DNA of 64,000 nucleotides, from contig CAWFGX010000005.1 in assembly GCA_963815375.1 (NCBI GenBank), positions 930,001 to 994,000 of the forward strand. The letters run 5' to 3'. Shown piece after piece: positions 58,319 to 64,000 of this stretch. Both the position numbers and the translations under genes were made by a program. The stretch comes from JASHPR01 sp963815375 (lineage in GTDB: Bacteria; Actinomycetota; Actinomycetes; Streptosporangiales; Streptosporangiaceae). The notes under the pieces are model-generated. The model did not search any database. It had not been told where the DNA came from and was given only the letters and a program-made list of their open reading frames with translations. Numbering within the stretch: the stretch's first letter is position 1; each line of letters begins with the position of its first letter.

Positions 58319-59259
58319 TGAAGCGTCACCTGATCTCGGCCGCGGACCTCAGCCTCGACGACGCTCTGCTGATCCTTGATACGGCCGATGAGCTGGCCCA
58401 GATGGCCGAGCGACCGGTGAAAAAGCTCCCCACGCTGCGCGGCCGCACGGTGGTCAACCTCTTCTACGAGGACTCCACGCGGACCCGGATCTCCTTTGAG
58501 GCCGCGGCTAAGCGGCTGTCCGCCGACGTCATCAACTTCTCGGCCAAGGGATCCAGCGTGGCCAAGGGGGAGAGCCTCAAGGACACGGCACTGACCCTGG
58601 AGGCGATGGGCGCCGACGCCGTGGTGATACGGCACAGCGCATCGGGCGCGCCGCACCGGCTGGCCGACTGGGTGCGGGGCAGCGTGGTCAACGCCGGCGA
58701 CGGTACTCACGAGCACCCGACGCAGGCGCTGCTCGACGCGTTCACGATGCGCCGCAGGCTGGGCCGGCTGGAGGGGCTGCGGGTGATCATCGTCGGCGAT
58801 GTCCTGCACAGCAGGGTCGCCAGGTCCAACATGCTGCTGCTGAGCACGCTGGGCGCGGAGGTGACGCTGGTCGCGCCGCCGACGCTGCTGCCGGTCGCCG
58901 TTGGCAGCTGGCCGTGCTCGGTCGGGTACGACCTGGATGCCGCGCTGCCCAAGGCGGACGTGGTCATGATGCTGCGTGTCCAGCAGGAGCGGATGAACGC
59001 CGCCTACTTCCCCACCGTGCGCGAGTACAGCCGGCGGTACGGCCTCGACACAGGCCGGATGGGGCTGCTGCCCGAGCACGCGATCGTGATGCACCCCGGC
59101 CCCATGAACCGCGGCGTCGAGATCGCCGCCGAGGTGGCGGACTCGGCCCGGTCCACGATCGTCGAGCAGGTTGCCAACGGGGTCAGCGTGCGGATGGCTG
59201 TCTTGTACTTGCTCCTGGGCGGCTCGGGCGCAGCAGAAGGGACAGGAGAGCAGCCATGA
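58318..59259 (+). CDS. pyrB: Aspartate carbamoyltransferase catalytic subunit (PyrB)
   Basis: Joins carbamoyl phosphate and aspartate, the first committed step of pyrimidine synthesis. The 313-residue sequence has the carbamoyl-phosphate motif FYEDSTRTRISFE near residue 50, KGESLKDTALTL near 82, and the HEHPTQALLDAFT-type segment near 130. The C-terminal MHPGPMNRGVEI, with the Pro-Gly aspartate loop, is complete. No regulatory subunit PyrI is present. It overlaps pyrC by ATGA. Confidence 0.95.
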   Translation: MKRHLISAADLSLDDALLILDTADELAQMAERPVKKLPTLRGRTVVNLFYEDSTRTRISFEAAAKRLSADVINFSAKGSSVAKGESLKDTALTLEAMGADAVVIRHSASGAPHRLADWVRGSVVNAGDGTHEHPTQALLDAFTMRRRLGRLEGLRVIIVGDVLHSRVARSNMLLLSTLGAEVTLVAPPTLLPVAVGSWPCSVGYDLDAALPKADVVMMLRVQQERMNAAYFPTVREYSRRYGLDTGRMGLLPEHAIVMHPGPMNRGVEIAAEVADSARSTIVEQVANGVSVRMAVLYLLLGGSGAAEGTGEQP

Positions 59260-60545
59260 CGCAGGACTGGCTGATTACCGGGGCCAGGCCACTGGGCGGC
59301 GAGCCTGCCGACCTTCTGGTCCGCGACCAGGCCATTGCTGAGATCGGCCCGGGCCTGGCCAGCCCGGGTGCGCAGCGGCTGGACGCTGACGGGCTGATCC
59401 TGCTGCCTGGCCTCGTCGACCTGCACAGCCACCTGCGCGAGCCCGGCAGGGAGGACGCCGAGACGGTGGCGAGCGGGACCGCGGCGGCAGCGCTCGGCGG
59501 GTTCACGGCGGTGCACGCTATGGCCAACACCGACCCGGTCGCAGACACCGCCGGGGTTGTGGAGCAGATCTGGCGGCTGGGCCGCCAGGCCGGCCGCTGC
59601 GACGTGCAGCCTGTCGGCGCGGTCACAGCTGGCCTGGCCGGCAGCCGTCTCGCCGAGCTTGGTGCCATGGCCGATTCCGCCGCGCGGGTGCGGGTCTTCT
59701 CCGACGACGGCCGGTGCGTGCACGACGCGGTGCTGATGCGGCGGGCACTTGAGTACGTCCGGGCGTTCGGCGGGGTGATCGCGCAGCACGCCCAGGAGCC
59801 TCGGCTCACCGAGGGCGCGCAGGTAAACGAAGGGGAGATCTCCGGCAGGCTGGGCCTGCCCGGCTGGCCAGCGGTCGCCGAGGAGGCAGTGATCGCCCGC
59901 GACTGCCTGCTCGCGGCGCATGTTGGATCGGCGCTGCACGTGTGCCACGTCTCCACGGCCGGCTCGGTGGAGATCATCCGGTGGGCCAAGTCCAAGGGCT
60001 GGCAGGTGACCGCCGAGGTGACACCGCATCACCTGCTGCTCACCGAGGAGTACGCCGTGGGCTACGACCCGGTCTTCAAGGTCAACCCGCCGCTGCGCAC
60101 CAGTGAGGACGTGGCCGCGCTGCGGGCTGGCCTCGCAGACGGCACCATCGACTGCGTCGCCACCGACCACGCGCCGCACCCGCTGGAGGACAAGGAGGCC
60201 GAGTGGCAGGTCGCGGCGTTCGGCATGACCGGGCTGGAGACCGCGCTGCGCGTGGTGCACCAGGCTCTGGTCGAGCCGGGCCTGCTCGACTGGGCGGCCG
60301 TGGCCGACCGGATGTCGGCGCGGCCTGCTGCCATCGGCCGCCTCGCTGGGCACGGGCAGCTGACCCTCGGCGGCCCGGCGAACCTGGTCCTGTATGACCC
60401 ATCGCCGCGCGAGATCGTCGACCCGTCACAGCACGCCTCTAAGAGCCGGAACACCCCGTTCGCCGGGATGGAGCTGCCCGGCCGGGTGATGGCCACGTTC
60501 CTGCGCGGCAAGCCAACGGTCCTCGACGGGAAGCTTTCCTGGTGA
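59256..60545 (+). CDS. pyrC: Dihydroorotase (PyrC)
   Basis: Cyclises carbamoyl aspartate to dihydroorotate. A 429-residue amidohydrolase with the HxH zinc motif in DLHSHLREPGREDAET near residue 55, the HVCHVSTAGSVEI stretch near 230 and the Asp-containing DCVATDHAPHPLEDKE near 300, all class I dihydroorotase features. The C-terminal NTPFAGMELPGRVMATFLRG is typical. ATG 59256 starts inside the pyrB stop. It is followed by 106 bases of repeat before carA. Confidence 0.95.
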   Translation: MTQDWLITGARPLGGEPADLLVRDQAIAEIGPGLASPGAQRLDADGLILLPGLVDLHSHLREPGREDAETVASGTAAAALGGFTAVHAMANTDPVADTAGVVEQIWRLGRQAGRCDVQPVGAVTAGLAGSRLAELGAMADSAARVRVFSDDGRCVHDAVLMRRALEYVRAFGGVIAQHAQEPRLTEGAQVNEGEISGRLGLPGWPAVAEEAVIARDCLLAAHVGSALHVCHVSTAGSVEIIRWAKSKGWQVTAEVTPHHLLLTEEYAVGYDPVFKVNPPLRTSEDVAALRAGLADGTIDCVATDHAPHPLEDKEAEWQVAAFGMTGLETALRVVHQALVEPGLLDWAAVADRMSARPAAIGRLAGHGQLTLGGPANLVLYDPSPREIVDPSQHASKSRNTPFAGMELPGRVMATFLRGKPTVLDGKLSW

Positions 60546-60651
60546 GCGAGCGGAGGGGCGCGGTGCCGCGTTGTACTGGGGAGCGAGGGAACCCGCGACT
60601 GAGCGACGAGGAAAACGCGCCGCCTCGAGGCGCCCCGGAAGTGAGCGAACC
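60546..60651. repeat. GAGCGAG-type repeats between pyrC and carA
   Basis: GAGCGAGCGGAGGGGCG followed by CGGTGCCGCG resembles the unit at 5348-5440. It is followed by GAGCGAGGGAA, GAGCGACGAGGAAAA and GCGCCCCGGAAGTGAGCGA, matching the module at 5733-5812. The array ends right at the carA start (GTG 60652), leaving no classical ribosome site apart from CGGAAGTGAG. Confidence 0.75.
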
Positions 60652-61764
60652 GTGAGTACGGCGGTGCTGGTCCTGGAGGACGGGACCACGTTCAGCGGGA
60701 CCAGCTGGGGAGCTGACGGCGAAGCGTTCGGTGAAATGGTCTTCAACACCGGGATGACCGGCTACCAGGAGACCCTCACAGACCCGTCGTACTGCGGGCA
60801 GATCGTCGCGATGACCGCGCCGCACATCGGCAACACCGGAGTGAACGACGAGGACCGCGAGTCGGGCCGGATCTGGGTGAGCGGGTACGTCATCCGCGAG
60901 CCTGCCAGGATCGCGTCGAGCTGGCGCGCGGTGCGCAGCCTGGAGGACGAGCTGCGCGCCCAGGGCATCACAGCGATCGCGATCACCGGAACCAGGGCAC
61001 TGACCAGGCACCTGCGCGACCGCGGCGCGATGCGGGCCGCGATCGCGCCTGCAAGTACCGACCCGGCCGGGCTGCTGGAACGGGTGCTGGCCAGCCGCCC
61101 GATGACCGGCGCCGACCTGGCCCGCGAGGTGTCCACGGCGCAGCCGTACGTGGTCGCGCCGCCCGCTGGCACGCCGGTGCGGTACCGGGTCGCGGCCGTC
61201 GACCTCGGCATCAAGGCTGCCACCCCGCGGTCGATGGCCGCGCTCGGCTGCGAGGTCACCGTGCTGCCCGCTGCCAGCACCGCGCAGGAGATTCTGGCCA
61301 GCGCACCGGACGGCGTGTTCTTCTCCAACGGGCCCGGCGACCCGGCCGCGCTCGGCTACGCGGTCGAGGCGATGCGCGGCGTGCTCGGCGCTGGCGTCCC
61401 GGTGTTCGGGATCTGCCTGGGCAGCCAGATCCTGGGCCGCGCCCTCGGCCTGGACACCTACAAGCTGCGGTTCGGCCACCGCGGCATCAACCAGCCCGTG
61501 CAGGACCTGCGTACCAGCCGGGTCCAGATCACCAGCCACAACCACGGCTTTGCCGTCGCAATGCCAGGTGACGGCCGGTTCGAGACGGCCTTCGGCCCGG
61601 CCGAGGTCACTCACATCAACCTTAACGACGGCGTGGTGGAGGGGCTGCGGCTGCTGGAGGCTCCAGCGTTCAGCGTGCAGTACCACCCCGAGGCCGCGCC
61701 GGGCACCCACGACGCCACGGGTCTGTTTGGCGAGTTCTGCGCCCTGATGGAGAGCACCCGGTGA
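60652..61764 (+). CDS. carA: Carbamoyl-phosphate synthase small subunit (CarA)
   Basis: Glutamine amidotransferase subunit supplying ammonia for carbamoyl phosphate, 370 residues. The N-terminal CarA domain has GEMVFNTGMTGYQETLTDPSYCGQ. The class I glutaminase has its nucleophile Cys255 in GICLGSQILGRALG (Ser where many homologues have His or Asn) and the His/Glu pair in VQYHPEAAPG near 343. GTG 60652 is the start because homologues begin STAVLVLEDGT. It is separated from carB by a hairpin. Confidence 0.94.
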   Translation: MSTAVLVLEDGTTFSGTSWGADGEAFGEMVFNTGMTGYQETLTDPSYCGQIVAMTAPHIGNTGVNDEDRESGRIWVSGYVIREPARIASSWRAVRSLEDELRAQGITAIAITGTRALTRHLRDRGAMRAAIAPASTDPAGLLERVLASRPMTGADLAREVSTAQPYVVAPPAGTPVRYRVAAVDLGIKAATPRSMAALGCEVTVLPAASTAQEILASAPDGVFFSNGPGDPAALGYAVEAMRGVLGAGVPVFGICLGSQILGRALGLDTYKLRFGHRGINQPVQDLRTSRVQITSHNHGFAVAMPGDGRFETAFGPAEVTHINLNDGVVEGLRLLEAPAFSVQYHPEAAPGTHDATGLFGEFCALMESTR

Positions 61765-61770
61765 GCCCGT

Positions 61771-61834
61771 CCAGCCAGCGCTCAGTCAACGGGGACACTT
61801 CTTTGCAGATACGACTGAAAAGTGTCCCGGCTGG
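61771..61834. repeat. Nested inverted repeats between carA and carB
   Basis: GGGACACTT (61792-61800) and AAGTGTCCC (61820-61828) are perfectly complementary, around a 19-base AT-richer loop. Outer arms CCAGCC (61771-61776) and GGCTGG (61829-61834) also pair. It lies in the 102-base gap inside the pyr operon. It resembles the terminal part of a small insertion element, or an RNA hairpin in the transcript. Confidence 0.6.
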
Positions 61835-61866
61835 CCAGCACGTGAGGCGGGGGAGGGGGCGCAGCC

Positions 61867-64000
<2,134 letters not shown>

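Overview
The window comes from the chromosome of a high-GC actinobacterium, most likely near the Streptomycetales/Streptosporangiales. Codon third positions are almost all G or C, GTG starts are common, and the gene set is typical of that group: a BldD regulator with an intact c-di-GMP motif, a PASTA-domain kinase next to an Rv2175c-type DNA-binding protein, a PimB-like mannosyltransferase, F420-type oxidoreductases, a SAV_6107-type HEPN protein, and the actinobacterial bc1-aa3 respiratory supercomplex. The broad gene order (respiratory genes, trpD, glucokinase, metF, pyr operon) resembles the Streptomyces core as I remember it. I see no CRISPR array, tRNA, rRNA or intact transposase.

Layout. 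0.4-5.3 kb: topoisomerase IV genes parE and parC, convergent, with a shared terminator. 5.8-8.9 kb: a short-chain dehydrogenase, a PfkB sugar kinase and a fused CobU. 9-13 kb: DUF3043, then an envelope-stress group pspA-pspAA-htpX-pspAB. 13-16.6 kb: erpA with a SigR-like promoter, a second PfkB kinase and a secreted sedolisin. 16.8-26.8 kb: respiratory block (ctaG, ctaC, ctaD, ctaF forward; ctaE, qcrC, qcrA, qcrB reverse), interrupted at 21.4-22.6 kb by gene remnants, a VOC protein and a small membrane protein. 26.9-33 kb: receiver-like protein, trpD, AsnC-type sensor, DnaQ-like exonuclease, a c-di-AMP riboswitch in front of an NlpC/P60 hydrolase, GNAT, an AhpD-like protein and PimB. 33-41 kb: acyl-CoA ligase, phosphoesterase, SRPBCC proteins, ROK glucokinase, esterase, PlsC. 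42-46 kb: GNAT pseudogene, glpK, a phosphofructokinase with pyrophosphate-type residues, thiI. 46-56 kb: secreted propeller-like protein, LLM and PPOX oxidoreductases, PASTA kinase, FAD reductase, Rv2175c homologue, HdeD, polyprenyl synthase, metF, GNAT. 56-64 kb: HEPN protein, bldD, then pyrR-pyrB-pyrC-carA-carB, cut off by the window end.

How the genes work together. Most of the window is housekeeping: chromosome decatenation, the electron-transport chain, central carbon entry (glucokinase, glycerol kinase, phosphofructokinase), lipid and PIM precursors, one-carbon metabolism and UMP synthesis. Regulation is unusually readable. I find a ydaO-type riboswitch, a PyrR leader, a GGAAT-N18-GTT SigR-type promoter, a Crp-type site, a BldD-box-like site at bldD, a 15-bp motif shared by the ctaC and ctaE upstream regions, and an intrinsic terminator placed in front of pspA.

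The less explained content is small and intergenic. It includes a GAGCGAG-type dispersed repeat (tandem at the parC start, again between pyrC and carA), a GGGGGGTCGACCCCCC-type palindrome found once between genes and once inside the polyprenyl synthase reading frame, a hairpin between carA and carB, and a zone of decayed genes inside the respiratory cluster. I did not find a clearly new multi-gene system. The best candidates for something undescribed are these repeat families and the pspA leader.
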